Below the pieces are notes generated by a model that saw only the letters and a program-made list of their open reading frames with translations, did no database searches and was not told the origin of the DNA. A program made the translations under genes and the position numbers. A stretch of 64,000 nucleotides of DNA, from assembly GCF_023073915.1 (NCBI RefSeq), contig NZ_JADPKK010000015.1, positions 124,001 through 188,000 on the forward strand. Reading direction: 5' to 3'. Shown here in pieces: positions 7,913-16,532 of the stretch; positions within the stretch are counted from its first letter, which is position 1, and each line of letters begins with the position of its first letter. The stretch comes from Bradyrhizobium sp. 149 (GTDB lineage Bacteria > Pseudomonadota > Alphaproteobacteria > Rhizobiales > Xanthobacteraceae).

Positions 7913-8587
7913 CTACCCCAGATGCTTCCTGAAAAACTCCGTCGCCCTGCGCCAGGCGAGCTCGGCGGCTTCGCGGTCGTGGACGGCCTGGCGCTGCTCG
8001 TTGACGAAGGCGTGCTCGGCGTCATAGCGGAACAGCTCCAGCGACTTGCCGGCGGCCTTCATGCCGTTTTCGAAGGCATCGACGAGTTGCGGCGTGCACC
8101 AATCGTCCTTGTTGGCGAAATGGGCCTGGAGCGGGATCTTGACGTCGGCGGGCTTGGCGGCCTGCTCCGGCGGAATGCCGTAGAACACAACGCCGGCCGC
8201 GAGCTCCGGGATCTTGGTCGCACCGATGATGGTGACGGCGCCGCCGAGGCAGAAGCCTGTTAGCCCGACCTTGGCGCCGTTGCGGGACAGATATTGCGTG
8301 GCGCCGCGCACGGTCTGCGTGGTGGCGTCCATGAAATCGAGCGAGTTCATCTCTTTGCCGGCGGCGTCGGTGTCGTGATATGGCACCACCTTGCCTTTGT
8401 AGAGATCGGGCGCCAGCGCATCGAAGCCGGCCAGCGCGAAGCGGTCGCATAATCCCTTGATCTGGTCCGACAGGCCCCACCATTCCTGGATGACGACCAC
8501 GCCCGGCGCGTTGCCGCGCGCGGCATTGGCGAGATAGCCCGATGCGTCCTTGCCGTCCGGGCGCTTGAAGGTGATGGCGGTTCCCAT
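7913..8587 (-). CDS. Dienelactone hydrolase family protein
   Basis: A 224-residue alpha/beta hydrolase. Seen: GVVVIQEWWGLSDQIK near residue 30 (the oxyanion Glu-containing strand of the family), the nucleophile elbow GLTGFCLGGAVT near residue 114 with Cys as nucleophile, a DDWCTP segment supplying the acid, and YDAEHAF near residue 190 with the catalytic His. The start chosen is the ATG at 8587, preceded by GGAGG. A longer frame upstream has no support. Known: carboxymethylenebutenolidase-type enzymes hydrolyse dienelactone in aromatic breakdown, but many paralogues act on other esters. No aromatic catabolism genes are adjacent, so the substrate is unknown. Confidence 0.9.
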   Translation of the reverse strand: MGTAITFKRPDGKDASGYLANAARGNAPGVVVIQEWWGLSDQIKGLCDRFALAGFDALAPDLYKGKVVPYHDTDAAGKEMNSLDFMDATTQTVRGATQYLSRNGAKVGLTGFCLGGAVTIIGATKIPELAAGVVFYGIPPEQAAKPADVKIPLQAHFANKDDWCTPQLVDAFENGMKAAGKSLELFRYDAEHAFVNEQRQAVHDREAAELAWRRATEFFRKHLG

Positions 8588-8686
8588 GGTGTCCTCCGAC
8601 GAGTTTCTGGGGGAGCGGTTGGCGGCATTTTGGCGTTTGAGCGCGCGATAGGCAATCACGCCTGACAACACACTCTCGTGCCCAAC

Positions 8687-8711
8687 AAAAAAGCCCCCTT
8701 GCGGGGGCCTC
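8687..8711 (-). terminator. Rho-independent terminator after fbcH
   Basis: On the minus strand GGCCCCC-GCAA-GGGGGC forms a tight GC hairpin followed by TTTTTTG. It begins 22 bases beyond the fbcH stop. Confidence 0.92.
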
Positions 8712-8732
8712 TTCATTCTCGCTTCAGGCCGC

Positions 8733-10805
8733 TCAGTGCGAGGCGGCCCAGACCTTCTTCTTGGTGAAGTACATCAGGCCGGCGAAGATGATCAGGAAGA
8801 TGAACACCTGGAAACCGAGGCGCTTGCGCGCTTCCATATGCGGCTCAGCGGTCCACATCAGGAACGTGGTGACGTCCTTGGAATATTGCGCGACCGTGGT
8901 CGGCGAGCCGTCGTCATAGGTGACCTGGCCGTCGCTGAGCGGCTTCGGCATCTTGATGGCGTGGCCCGGGAAATACTTGTTGTAGTAGGAGCCCTCCGGG
9001 ATCGTCACACCCTCCGGCGCCTTGTCCTCAAAGCCCTGCAGCAACGCCGAGACGTAGTCCGGGCCCTGCTCCTGATACTGGGTGAAGAAGTCGACGATGA
9101 ACATCGGGAAGCCGCGCCCGTAGGAGCGCGCCTTGGTGATAAGCGACAGATCCGGCGGCGCCGCGCCACCGTTCGCCGCACGCGCCGCCTGCTCATTCGG
9201 GAATGGCGACGGGAAATAGTCCGCCGGCCGGCCAGCGCGCTCAAACATGTCGCCCGCATCGTTCGGGCCATCCTTGACCTTGTAGTCGGAGGCGAAGGCT
9301 GCAGCCTGTGCGACCGAATAGCCGGGGCCGCCGGCTTCCGCGAGGTTGCGGAAGGCGATGTAGGACAGGCCGTGACAGTTGGCGCAGACTTCCTTGTAGA
9401 CCTTCAGGCCGCGCTGCAATGCGCCGCGGTCGTACTTGCCGAACGGGCCGGCGAACGACCATTTGTTGCCCGGCGGCTTGTCGCTGCCTTCGGAGGCGCG
9501 CGCGCTATCGGCTGAGCCCGCAAACAACGCGCCCGCCAGCGCAAGCACGATCGCGCTCGACACCATCGGCGTCGACCTGCTCCCGGTTTTGGCCAGGACG
9601 GCATCCGAGATCGAGTTCGGCACCGGCCGCGGCTTCTCGATGCGCGAGAGCAGCGGCAGCACAATCAGGAAGTAGGCGAAGTAGCAGAACGTCAGGACCC
9701 GGCCGGCGATCACATAGATGCCTTCCGGCGGCTGCGCGCCGAGATAGCCGAGCAGGATGCACACCGCGACGAAGATCCAGAAGAACTGCTTGGCGAGCGG
9801 ACGGTACTTCGACGACTTCGTCTTGGCGGCATCGAGCCAGGGCAGGAAGCACAGGATGATGATGGCCGAGAACATCCCGATCACGCCCGCGAGCTTGTTC
9901 GGGATCGAGCGCAGGATCGCGTAGAACGGCAGGTAATACCATTCCGGCACAATGTGTGGCGGCGTCACGCCCGGGTTCGCCGGAATGTAATTGTCGGCAT
10001 CGCCGAGATAGTTCGGCATGTAGAAGATGAACCAAGCGTAGAGCAGCATGAAGCAGGCGACGCCGAACATGTCCTTGATGGTCGCATGCGGCGTGAACGG
10101 AACCGTGTCCTTTTCCGTCTTGGGCTCGACGCCATCAGGATTGTTCTGGCCGGAGACGTGCAGCGCCCAGACATGGAGCACGACGACGCCCGCGATCAGG
10201 AACGGCAGCAGATAATGCAGCGAGAAGAAGCGATTCAGAGTCGGATTGCCGACCGAATAGCCGCCCCACAACAGCGTCACGATGCTCTCGCCGACATAGG
10301 GAATGGCGGAGAACAGATTGGTGATGACGGTGGCGCCCCAGAAGCTCATCTGGCCCCACGGCAGCACGTAGCCCATGAAGCCCGTCGCCATCATCAGGAG
10401 GTAGATGATGACGCCGAGGATCCAGAGCACCTCGCGCGGCTCCTTGTAGGAGCCGTAATAGAGGCCGCGCAGCATGTGGACGTAAACAGCGACGAAGAAC
10501 ATCGAGGCGCCGACGGCATGCATGTTGCGGAGCAACCAGCCATAGTTGACGTCGCGCACGATCAGTTCGACCGACTTGAAGGCGAGATCGGCATGCGGCG
10601 TGTAGTGCATCGCCAGGATCACGCCAGTCAGGATCTGGATTCCCAGCATGAAGGAGAGGATGGCGCCGAAGGTCCACCAGTAGTTCAGGTTACGCGGGGT
10701 CGGATAAACGACGAAGGAGGAGTGCATGAGGCCGAGGATCGGCAGACGCCGCTCGATCCATTGCAGGGCCGGATTGCTCGGCTGGTAGTCGGATGGTCCG
10801 CTCAT
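8733..10805 (-). CDS. fbcH: Cytochrome b/c1 fusion of the bc1 complex
   Basis: A 690-residue precursor carrying cytochrome b and cytochrome c1 of ubiquinol:cytochrome c reductase. Seen: cytochrome b with two pairs of heme histidines ([19 protein letters not shown] and [19 protein letters not shown]) and the Qo-site PEWY motif. A hydrophobic signal-like stretch ending SARASEG lies near residues 420-440. The c1 domain has the heme attachment motif CANCH near residue 476, a candidate Met ligand in IKMPKPL, and a C-terminal anchor helix ([14 protein letters not shown]). Known: in Bradyrhizobium the fbcH product is cut into the two cytochromes, the internal signal guiding c1 export. It follows the Rieske gene with a 62-base gap. 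Confidence 0.97.
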   Translation of the reverse strand: MSGPSDYQPSNPALQWIERRLPILGLMHSSFVVYPTPRNLNYWWTFGAILSFMLGIQILTGVILAMHYTPHADLAFKSVELIVRDVNYGWLLRNMHAVGASMFFVAVYVHMLRGLYYGSYKEPREVLWILGVIIYLLMMATGFMGYVLPWGQMSFWGATVITNLFSAIPYVGESIVTLLWGGYSVGNPTLNRFFSLHYLLPFLIAGVVVLHVWALHVSGQNNPDGVEPKTEKDTVPFTPHATIKDMFGVACFMLLYAWFIFYMPNYLGDADNYIPANPGVTPPHIVPEWYYLPFYAILRSIPNKLAGVIGMFSAIIILCFLPWLDAAKTKSSKYRPLAKQFFWIFVAVCILLGYLGAQPPEGIYVIAGRVLTFCYFAYFLIVLPLLSRIEKPRPVPNSISDAVLAKTGSRSTPMVSSAIVLALAGALFAGSADSARASEGSDKPPGNKWSFAGPFGKYDRGALQRGLKVYKEVCANCHGLSYIAFRNLAEAGGPGYSVAQAAAFASDYKVKDGPNDAGDMFERAGRPADYFPSPFPNEQAARAANGGAAPPDLSLITKARSYGRGFPMFIVDFFTQYQEQGPDYVSALLQGFEDKAPEGVTIPEGSYYNKYFPGHAIKMPKPLSDGQVTYDDGSPTTVAQYSKDVTTFLMWTAEPHMEARKRLGFQVFIFLIIFAGLMYFTKKKVWAASH

Positions 10806-10867
10806 GATGCGATCCTGAGGAAATATAACGACGAGACGGCGTGAAGCTTCGGACGAGGGCCCGAAGC

Positions 10868-11398
10868 TCAGCCGATCTGGATTTTGGTGTCGGAAACGAA
10901 CTGGTACGGCGGCACCGGCAGGTTCGCGGGCGCGGGCCCCTGGCGGATGCGGCCGGACGAATCGTACTGCGAACCATGGCAGGGGCAGAAGAACCCGTCG
11001 TAATTGCCTTCATGGGCGATCGGGATGCAGCCGAGATGGGTGCAGATGCCGATCACGACCAGCCACTGGTCATGGCCGGACTTGACCCGGGCTTCGTCGG
11101 ACTGCGGATCGGGCAGGCTCGCCACGTTGACGGCGCGCGCCTCGTCGATCTGCTTCTTGGTGCGGTGGCTGATGTAGATCGGCTTGCCGCGCCAGAACAC
11201 CTTGATGTCCTGCCCCTCGGCGACCGGGCTGAGATCGACCTCGATCGGCGCACCGGCGGCGATGGTCGACGCATCAGGATTCATTTGGGAGATAAAGGGC
11301 CAGAGCGCGGCTGCGCCCCCTACTGCTGCAGCTGCCCCCGTTGCAACGAATAAGAAATCACGGCGTGTCGGATGGTCCGCCGAAGACGCTGTCGTCAC
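10868..11398 (-). CDS. fbcF: Rieske iron-sulfur subunit of the bc1 complex
   Basis: A 176-residue protein carrying electrons from ubiquinol to cytochrome c1. Seen: an N-terminal twin-arginine segment, [19 protein letters not shown], which also forms the membrane anchor. The two [2Fe-2S] motifs are CTHLGC and CPCHGSQYD, near residues 129 and 149. The length and motif spacing are normal. It is the first gene of the fbcFH operon. The region upstream to 11687 is shared with the divergent trmL gene and should hold the promoter. Confidence 0.97.
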   Translation of the reverse strand: MTTASSADHPTRRDFLFVATGAAAAVGGAAALWPFISQMNPDASTIAAGAPIEVDLSPVAEGQDIKVFWRGKPIYISHRTKKQIDEARAVNVASLPDPQSDEARVKSGHDQWLVVIGICTHLGCIPIAHEGNYDGFFCPCHGSQYDSSGRIRQGPAPANLPVPPYQFVSDTKIQIG

Positions 11399-11687
11399 GA
11401 TTCCAACCCTTTCTTCTTATGCAGCCGGCGGAACCGCTCCAGAGGCCCCCAAGGTCCCCGGAACAGCCTGCCGGCGCCCGCGGCCCCCCGCGGCGGCAGA
11501 ACTTCACGTGCCCCCACCAAAACAAGGCGAAAACAGCAGTCCAGAATCGTTCTATTGGCACCCTTGCCGGGCGAGCGCAAGCCCGCTATCGGCGCGGGAG
11601 CGTGCAATGCACGAATTCCGCGGCCAGCGATGTTTTATTGAGACATTTCCGGCTCGCACCGAACCCAATACAGGTCTTGCACAGCCC

Positions 11688-12146
11688 ATGCAGATAGCAC
11701 TTTTCCAACCCGACATCCCCCAGAACACCGGCACGATTCTCAGGCTCTGCGCCTGTCTGGGCGTGGCCGCCCATATCATCGAACCGGCGGGCTTCCCCGT
11801 CTCCGACCGGCATTTCCGCCGGGCGGGAATGGACTACCTTGATCAGGTCAGCATCGTCAGGCACGACTCCTGGTCGAAATTCGAGCAATGGCGCGCGGCG
11901 CAGGGCGCTCGCCTGCTGCTGTTCACCACCAAAGGGGCGACCGACTACCGCGATTTCCGTTACCAGACGGCGGACATCCTGCTATTCGGGCGCGAGAGCG
12001 CCGGCGTCACCGAGGCGGTGGTCGAGGCGGCGGACGCGCGGCTGGTGATCCCGATCACCCCGGGGCTGCGGTCGCTCAATGTCGCCATGACCGCGGCGAT
12101 GGCCGCAGGCGAAGCACTGCGGCAGATCCGGAACCCGCAAGTTTGA
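11688..12146 (+). CDS. trmL: tRNA (cytidine/uridine-34 2'-O) methyltransferase TrmL
   Basis: A 152-residue SPOUT methyltransferase that modifies the wobble base of tRNA-Leu. Seen: the family start MQIALFQPDIPQNTGTILR, then RHFRRAGMDYLD. The knot region is DILLFGRESAGV (about residues 97-108), followed by IPITPGLRSLNVAMTAAMAAGEALR. The ATG at 11688 was chosen because homology begins exactly there; the same frame stays open far upstream into fbcF, where it is meaningless. It is divergent from fbcF and followed 18 bases later by queE, a second tRNA-modification gene. Confidence 0.95.
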   Translation: MQIALFQPDIPQNTGTILRLCACLGVAAHIIEPAGFPVSDRHFRRAGMDYLDQVSIVRHDSWSKFEQWRAAQGARLLLFTTKGATDYRDFRYQTADILLFGRESAGVTEAVVEAADARLVIPITPGLRSLNVAMTAAMAAGEALRQIRNPQV

Positions 12147-12164
12147 CATGTTGAGGAGAGACGG

Positions 12165-12797
12165 TTGAGTTACGCGGTCAAGGAAATCTTCCTGACCCTG
12201 CAAGGGGAAGGCGCCCATGCCGGGCGCGCGTCCGTATTTTGCCGTTTTGCCGGCTGCAACCTCTGGAGCGGACGCGAGGCGGACCGCAGCGAGGCCACCT
12301 GCAAATTCTGCGACACCGATTTCGTCGGCACCGACGGCACGCTCGGCGGGCGTTATGCCTCGGCAACGGAACTCGCCGGCACCATTGCCGCGCAATGGAC
12401 AGCCTCCACCGGCAACCGTTACGTGGTGCTCACCGGCGGCGAGCCGCTACTCCAGGTCGATGCGGCGCTGATCGAGGCGCTCCACGCGCGCGGCTTCGAG
12501 ATCGCAGTCGAGACCAACGGCACCATCGCCCCGCCCGAGGGGCTGGACTGGATCTGCGTCAGCCCGAAGGGTGGCAGCATCCTGGTGATCCGGCGCGGCC
12601 ACGAGCTGAAGCTGGTCTATCCGCAGCCGCTCGCCTTGCCGGAGGCCTTCGCGGGCCTCGCCTTCCAGCGCTTCTCGCTGCAGCCGATGGACGGGCCCGA
12701 GGTCGCGGAAAACACCGCGCGCGCAATCGACTATTGCCTCAATCATCCGCAATGGCGGCTCAGCGTGCAAACGCATAAGTCGCTCGGCATCAGGTAG
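12165..12797 (+). CDS. queE: 7-carboxy-7-deazaguanine synthase
   Basis: A 210-residue radical SAM enzyme converting carboxytetrahydropterin to carboxydeazaguanine for queuosine. Seen: EIFLTLQGEGAHAGRASVF, then C-x14-C-x2-C (the 4Fe-4S ligands, from GCNLWSG to CKFCDTDF), the variant spacing known for one QueE class. LTGGEPLLQ follows near residue 88, and VETNGTI after that. The start is TTG, chosen because it follows a GAGGAGA Shine-Dalgarno and homology begins there. It is followed by a COG0720 (QueD-like) gene with only 17 bases between stop and preferred start, so the two are probably one operon. Confidence 0.95.
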   Translation: MSYAVKEIFLTLQGEGAHAGRASVFCRFAGCNLWSGREADRSEATCKFCDTDFVGTDGTLGGRYASATELAGTIAAQWTASTGNRYVVLTGGEPLLQVDAALIEALHARGFEIAVETNGTIAPPEGLDWICVSPKGGSILVIRRGHELKLVYPQPLALPEAFAGLAFQRFSLQPMDGPEVAENTARAIDYCLNHPQWRLSVQTHKSLGIR

Positions 12798-12814
12798 GAT
12801 TGGTTTTCGAACAG

Positions 12815-13180
12815 ATGTGGGAATTGACGAAATCGTTTCGCTTCGAGGCCGCGCACTCATTGTCGGGAACGACGTTCGGCGCGGCCAGCGAAGAGATCCA
12901 CGGCCACTCCTTCCGCGCCGAGGTGACGGTGTGCGGCACGCCGGACCCTGCGACAGGCATGGTGGTCGATCTCGGCCTGGTCCAGCGCGCCATCGAGGAC
13001 GTGCGCGTGACGCTGGACCACAAGTACCTCAACAAGATCGAGGCGCTGGGCACCCCGACGCTGGAAAACCTCTCGCGCTTCGTCTGGGAGCGGCTGGCCC
13101 ATATCGGCAAGCTCACCCGCGTCAGCATTCACCGCGACAGTTGCAACGAGAGTTGCACCTATTACGGCCCGCAGGGCTGA
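12815..13180 (+). CDS. queD: QueD / 6-pyruvoyl-tetrahydropterin synthase family protein
   Basis: A 121-residue COG0720 enzyme, placed by its neighbour queE in queuosine precursor synthesis. Seen: the zinc histidines in FEAAHSL and EIHGHSF, then DLGLVQRAIEDV and DHKYLNK, with PTLENLSRFVWERL toward the C-terminus. The motif before HGH is S-E-E-I. The cysteine of the CxxxHGH signature of QueD is therefore Ser, and the pattern reads ExxHGH, which is associated with PTPS-III-type enzymes. Two other cysteines lie in SCNESCTYYG near the end. ATG 12815 was preferred to the TTG at 12800. Reaction specificity is uncertain. Confidence 0.85.
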   Translation: MWELTKSFRFEAAHSLSGTTFGAASEEIHGHSFRAEVTVCGTPDPATGMVVDLGLVQRAIEDVRVTLDHKYLNKIEALGTPTLENLSRFVWERLAHIGKLTRVSIHRDSCNESCTYYGPQG

Positions 13181-13195
13181 CGACAGGCTGAGAGA

Positions 13196-14095
13196 ATGAC
13201 ATCCACATTGGACCCGAGCTTGATCGAAGACCGCAAGACCCGCGCTCGCGCCTGGTTCGAAGCCCTGCGTGACGACATCTGCGCGAGCTTCGAGCGGCTG
13301 GAGGATGACGCGTCGCAGAGCCTCTATCCCGGCGAGCCCGGCCGCTTCAAGCGCACGCCCTGGCAGCGCACCGATCATACCGGCGCGGCCGGCGGCGGCG
13401 GCGTGATGTCGATGATGTCAGGCCGGCTGTTCGAGAAGGTCGGCGTGCACTGCTCCACCGTGCATGGCGAATTCGCGCCCGAGTTTCGCGCGCAGATTCC
13501 GGGTGCGGCGGACGACCCGAAATTCTGGGCCTCCGGCATCTCGCTGATCGCGCATTTGCGCAATCCGCACGTGCCCGCGGTGCACATGAACACGCGCTTC
13601 GTCGTCACCACCAAAGCCTGGTTCGGCGGCGGCGCCGATCTGACGCCGGTGCTCGACCGCCGGCGCACGCAGGACGATGCCGACAGCATCGCCTTCCACG
13701 CCGCGATGAAGCAGGCCTGCACGCAGCCGAACGGCATTGCCGATTACGACAAGTACAAGACATGGTGCGACGAGTATTTCTACCTGCCGCACCGCAAGGA
13801 GGCGCGCGGCATCGGCGGCATCTTCTACGATTGGCACGACAGCGGCGACTGGGATGCCGACCTCGCCTTCACCCGGGATGTCGGCCGCGCCTTCCTGAAG
13901 ATCTATCCCGAGATCGTGCGCCGCAATTTCGCGACCAAATGGACCGCAGAAGACCGCGAGGAACAACTGATCCGGCGCGGCCGCTATGTCGAATTCAACC
14001 TGCTCTACGACCGCGGCACCATCTTCGGTCTCAAGACCGGCGGCAATGTGGATTCGATCCTGTCGTCGCTGCCGCCGGAGGTGAAATGGCCATGA
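13196..14095 (+). CDS. hemF: Oxygen-dependent coproporphyrinogen III oxidase
   Basis: A 299-residue enzyme that decarboxylates coproporphyrinogen III to protoporphyrinogen IX in heme synthesis, using oxygen. Seen: [63 protein letters not shown] and [30 protein letters not shown] (conserved blocks, quoted in parts). The length is that of the family. The stop codon overlaps the start of the following HAD hydrolase (ATGA). Confidence 0.97.
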   Translation: MTSTLDPSLIEDRKTRARAWFEALRDDICASFERLEDDASQSLYPGEPGRFKRTPWQRTDHTGAAGGGGVMSMMSGRLFEKVGVHCSTVHGEFAPEFRAQIPGAADDPKFWASGISLIAHLRNPHVPAVHMNTRFVVTTKAWFGGGADLTPVLDRRRTQDDADSIAFHAAMKQACTQPNGIADYDKYKTWCDEYFYLPHRKEARGIGGIFYDWHDSGDWDADLAFTRDVGRAFLKIYPEIVRRNFATKWTAEDREEQLIRRGRYVEFNLLYDRGTIFGLKTGGNVDSILSSLPPEVKWP

Positions 14096-14844
14096 CGATG
14101 ATAAAGCCCGCTATGAGGCCGCTTCCGCGCGCCATGCTGATCGACATGGACGACACCATCCTGTCGGCCTATGCGCGGCCCGAGATCGCCTGGAGCACGA
14201 TTACAGCTGAGTTCGCCGAGGAGCTTGCGCCGCTGCCGCCGCAACTGGTCGCAACGACGGTGCTCGCTTTCGCGAAAAACTTCTGGGCCAATGCGGACGC
14301 CGCGTGGCGGATGAAGCTCGCCGAGGCCCGTCACCTCACCGTCAAGCGCGGTTTTGCCGCGCTCGCGGCCGCAGGTCACCGCGCACTATCAGACGATCTC
14401 GCCATTCGCCTCGCCGATCGCTTCACCAGTTATCGCGAGGAGGAGATGTTCGTGTTCCCCGGCGCGCATGACGCCATCGACCAATTGAAGGCGCTCGGCA
14501 TCAAGCTCGCGCTGGTGACCAACGGCGCCGCCGACACCCAGCGCGCCAAGGTCGAGCGCTTCGAGCTGGCGCACCGCTTCCACCACATCCAGATCGAAGG
14601 CGAGCACGGCTTCGGCAAGCCCGAGGAGCGCGCTTATCTGCACGCGATGGACGCGCTCGGCGTCACCGCTAAGGACACCTGGATGATCGGCGACAATCTG
14701 GAATGGGAAGTCGTGACGCCGCAGCGCCTCGGCATCTATGCGATCTGGATCGACGTGCATGGCGAAGGTCTGCCCGAAGGCTCGATCGTCAAGCCCGACC
14801 GCATCATCCGCTCGCTCCGTGAGCTGGTGCCGGAGCAGGTCTGA
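14092..14844 (+). CDS. HAD-superfamily hydrolase
   Basis: A 250-residue phosphatase-like protein. Seen: motif [10 protein letters not shown] (nucleophile and acid Asp), a helical cap, motif [14 protein letters not shown], the lysine motif [14 protein letters not shown], and motif [13 protein letters not shown]. Three in-frame ATG codons (14086, 14092, 14098) overlap the end of hemF. ATG 14092 is preferred because it gives the usual ATGA overlap and 9 bases from GGAGGT. Substrate is unknown; translational coupling to hemF does not by itself imply a role in heme synthesis. Confidence 0.85.
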   Translation: MTMIKPAMRPLPRAMLIDMDDTILSAYARPEIAWSTITAEFAEELAPLPPQLVATTVLAFAKNFWANADAAWRMKLAEARHLTVKRGFAALAAAGHRALSDDLAIRLADRFTSYREEEMFVFPGAHDAIDQLKALGIKLALVTNGAADTQRAKVERFELAHRFHHIQIEGEHGFGKPEERAYLHAMDALGVTAKDTWMIGDNLEWEVVTPQRLGIYAIWIDVHGEGLPEGSIVKPDRIIRSLRELVPEQV

Positions 14845-15191
14845 CCAGGGCACGAACAAACAAACGTCGAAAACGACCCCATGCACAGTAGCCGGCGGCT
14901 GCAAAATCAACGGCTTGTAGATGAGCGAAATCGTTTGCTCCGTCGGGCAAAACAGGCGCATGGTGGTATGGTCGCGGCGCACGGACGGAAGAGCCCTTGC
15001 GCCATCCATCGAACAGGCTATTGCCTCTCGTCATGGGACCCGCCCCGGCTTGAAGCTCACTGATTGGCGTTTCAGCAGTCCGGCCGGCGGATGCGCGCTA
15101 CCGCAACACATCCACTGACAGAGTAGCTCGTGATCGGCGTGTCATGCCGGTTTGCTAGCTTCTCCCGTCAATCAACCCGAAAGGACCATCC
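14845..15191. other. Non-coding spacer with a probable dispersed repeat
   Basis: No credible gene lies in these 347 bases. The left part contains ACCCCATGCACAGTAG (14876-14891) and, about 50 bases on, CCGTCGGGCAAAACA. I recall this sequence combination from other Bradyrhizobium intergenic regions, but no search was run. No tRNA or terminator with a T-run was recognised. Confidence 0.35.
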
Positions 15192-15398
15192 ATGGAACTA
15201 AAAGCCGGCGATATCGTCATGCTGAAATCCGGCGGGCAGCCGCTCACCGTCGCGGACGTCAAGGGCGACGACGTGCTCTGTCTCTGGATGGGCGCTGAAG
15301 GCGATCTGTTTCGCGAAACGCTGCCGCGCGCCGTGCTCGAGCAGCTTGAAGAGCTCGACGACGAAGACGAGGATGAAGACGACGAAGACGAGGAGTAG
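15192..15398 (+). CDS. DUF2158 (YodC-type) small protein with acidic tail
   Basis: A 68-residue protein. Seen: the DUF2158 core, KAGDIVMLKSGGQPLTV and VLCLWMGAEGDLFRETLP, which is a short SH3-like beta fold. The last 17 residues are only Asp and Glu apart from two hydrophobic residues at their start. A GAAAGGA Shine-Dalgarno precedes the ATG. Function of the domain is unknown. The acidic tail is encoded by repeated GAC/GAA/GAG codons. Confidence 0.75.
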   Translation: MELKAGDIVMLKSGGQPLTVADVKGDDVLCLWMGAEGDLFRETLPRAVLEQLEELDDEDEDEDDEDEE

Positions 15399-15443
15399 GC
15401 GCGCCCAAGGCCGCGTCTCATGAGGAGCACTCGGCTCCGGCAC

Positions 15444-15489
15444 GCGATGTCCGCTTCTCCGCCCATAACGGCGCGGTAGCGGACATCGC
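15444..15489. repeat. Perfect 12-bp inverted repeat
   Basis: GCGATGTCCGCT (15444-15455) and AGCGGACATCGC (15478-15489) are exact reverse complements separated by 22 bases. There is no T-run on either side, so it is not a standard terminator. The TCCGCT/AGCGGA core recurs inside the two direct repeats near 16.4 and 22.5 kb. Confidence 0.75.
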
Positions 15490-15555
15490 TGGAGGGCGCA
15501 GAAGGGACGGATCCCGAAGCGTCAACGAGCCGAACCGCCTCGTATGACCTGAGCG

Positions 15556-15810
15556 CTAGTGGTCTGGCTTTTCGCGCTCGATGACTCCGGTCTTGGGGTT
15601 GGCATGGAATTCCATCTTCTGCCCATTCTTGATGCCTTCGCCCTCCCACCGGCCGTCGTCGGCTTCAAGCTTGGTGACCTGCGAATAACCCGACTCCATG
15701 ACCTTAGCCTTCACTTGCTCCATCGGCATCCAATCAGGTCCGGGTTGATCCGCTCTCGCAGTTGAGCCCATCGCGAGGGAACCGAGAACGAGAATGGTGA
15801 CAAGCTTCAT
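15556..15810 (-). CDS. PepSY-like small secreted protein
   Basis: An 84-residue protein with a signal peptide (MKLVTILVLGSLAMGSTARA, cleavage after ARA) and a mature part of about 64 residues. That part resembles a single PepSY domain: WMPMEQVKAKVMESGYSQVTKLE, then WEGEGIKNGQKMEFHANPKTGVI. The start is the second of two adjacent ATG codons, six bases from AAGGAG. PepSY proteins are periplasmic and are thought to inhibit or bind partner proteins. No partner is evident nearby. Confidence 0.75.
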   Translation of the reverse strand: MKLVTILVLGSLAMGSTARADQPGPDWMPMEQVKAKVMESGYSQVTKLEADDGRWEGEGIKNGQKMEFHANPKTGVIEREKPDH

Positions 15811-16157
15811 CATGAGCTCCTTTTCGATGAGAGGCTTCAACGTGCGGGCGGAATTGATGTTCCTCTCCCACGCCTGCGGAGCATGACTGTTGCGTCAGCG
15901 CGAGTGATTGAACGCCTGTTTTGGGTTGAGCCAAACGCAGATCGGCGTTTTAGGGCGGCCACTGACATCACGAGCTTGGGCGCTTCGGCTCGATTTCGGA
16001 ACTCGGCGCTTTAGTTCCGTCAGGGTTAGCTTTACCCGCGCGAACGGGCATCCCGCAGGCCAAGGCCATTTCTGAAAAGTGATCGACGGACGTTGCCGCC
16101 AAATGAAAAAACCGCCCGAGAGCGGCTAGTCTCGCTCTGGTGACCAGGTGAACGTCG
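15811..16157. other. Non-coding spacer
   Basis: These 347 bases hold no supported gene. The only structure seen is the terminator hairpin of the downstream minus-strand gene at its right end. Confidence 0.5.
16106..16127 (-). terminator. Probable terminator of the small winged-helix gene
   Basis: On the minus strand CCGC-TCTCGG-GCGG is followed directly by TTTTTTC, 33 bases after the stop codon. The stem is only four GC pairs, so it may be weak. Confidence 0.55.
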
Positions 16158-16334
16158 TCACGCGACGCGCCAATGTCCCTTGTGAATATCGAACTTCACG
16201 GCGCCGTCGTCACGCATCTTCAACAGGAGCGATTGGCAGTCGTCCTGATTCTTGATGTTCACGCGCTTCATGATGTCGAATGTCTTCAGAGGCTTTTCGC
16301 GAAGGGCAATTAGAATCTTTTCTCGATCAGTCAT
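16158..16334 (-). CDS. Small winged-helix-like protein
   Basis: A 58-residue protein beginning MTDREKILIALREKPLKT and continuing FDIMKRVNIKNQDDCQSLLLKMRDDG (quoted in parts). It looks like one winged-helix unit: three helices, then a beta wing ending GAVKFDIHKGHWRVA. The start chosen is the ATG at 16334, preceded by AAGGAA; an upstream ATG in the same frame lacks a site. A DNA-binding role is inferred from fold resemblance. Its target is unknown, though the autotransporter gene lies downstream on the same strand's upstream side. Confidence 0.6.
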   Translation of the reverse strand: MTDREKILIALREKPLKTFDIMKRVNIKNQDDCQSLLLKMRDDGAVKFDIHKGHWRVA

Positions 16335-16408
16335 TGGGGTTCCTTGCATCGGCAGCGGCGACGGTACGCGCTGCACAGGTCATCTGCAACGGGTCCGTTC
16401 GCTTGACG

Positions 16409-16523
16409 AGGTCGGTTCCGGTTCAAACCTCAGAACTCAGCTTGCGCAGATCTAGTCCGCTCCGTCCCGTCAAGCGGACCTCAACGGAGGTGTCGCCACT
16501 TCGCGGATGGGCCAAAGGCGGAC
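16409..16523 (+). repeat. Imperfect direct repeat, copy A
   Basis: About 115 bases containing AGAACTCA, ATCTAGTCCGCT, AAGCGGACCTCAA and GGATGGGC in this order. The same blocks recur in the same order, spacing and orientation at 22529-22645. Within it GTCCGCT and AGCGGAC form a small inverted repeat. It lies just beyond the 3' end of the autotransporter gene. Confidence 0.7.
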
Positions 16524-16532
16524 GTCGTCACT

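Noticed and set aside
11184..11687. N-terminal extension of trmL from 11184
   Set aside because: Homology to TrmL begins exactly at the ATG at 11688, and the extension is antisense to fbcF and low complexity.
12797..12815. Possible frameshift between queE and queD
   Set aside because: The two are complete separate proteins with a stop at 12797 and a new start; there is no broken domain.
15444..15489. 12-bp inverted repeat as a terminator of the DUF2158 gene
   Set aside because: No T-run on either side and a 22-base loop; kept as a repeat instead.
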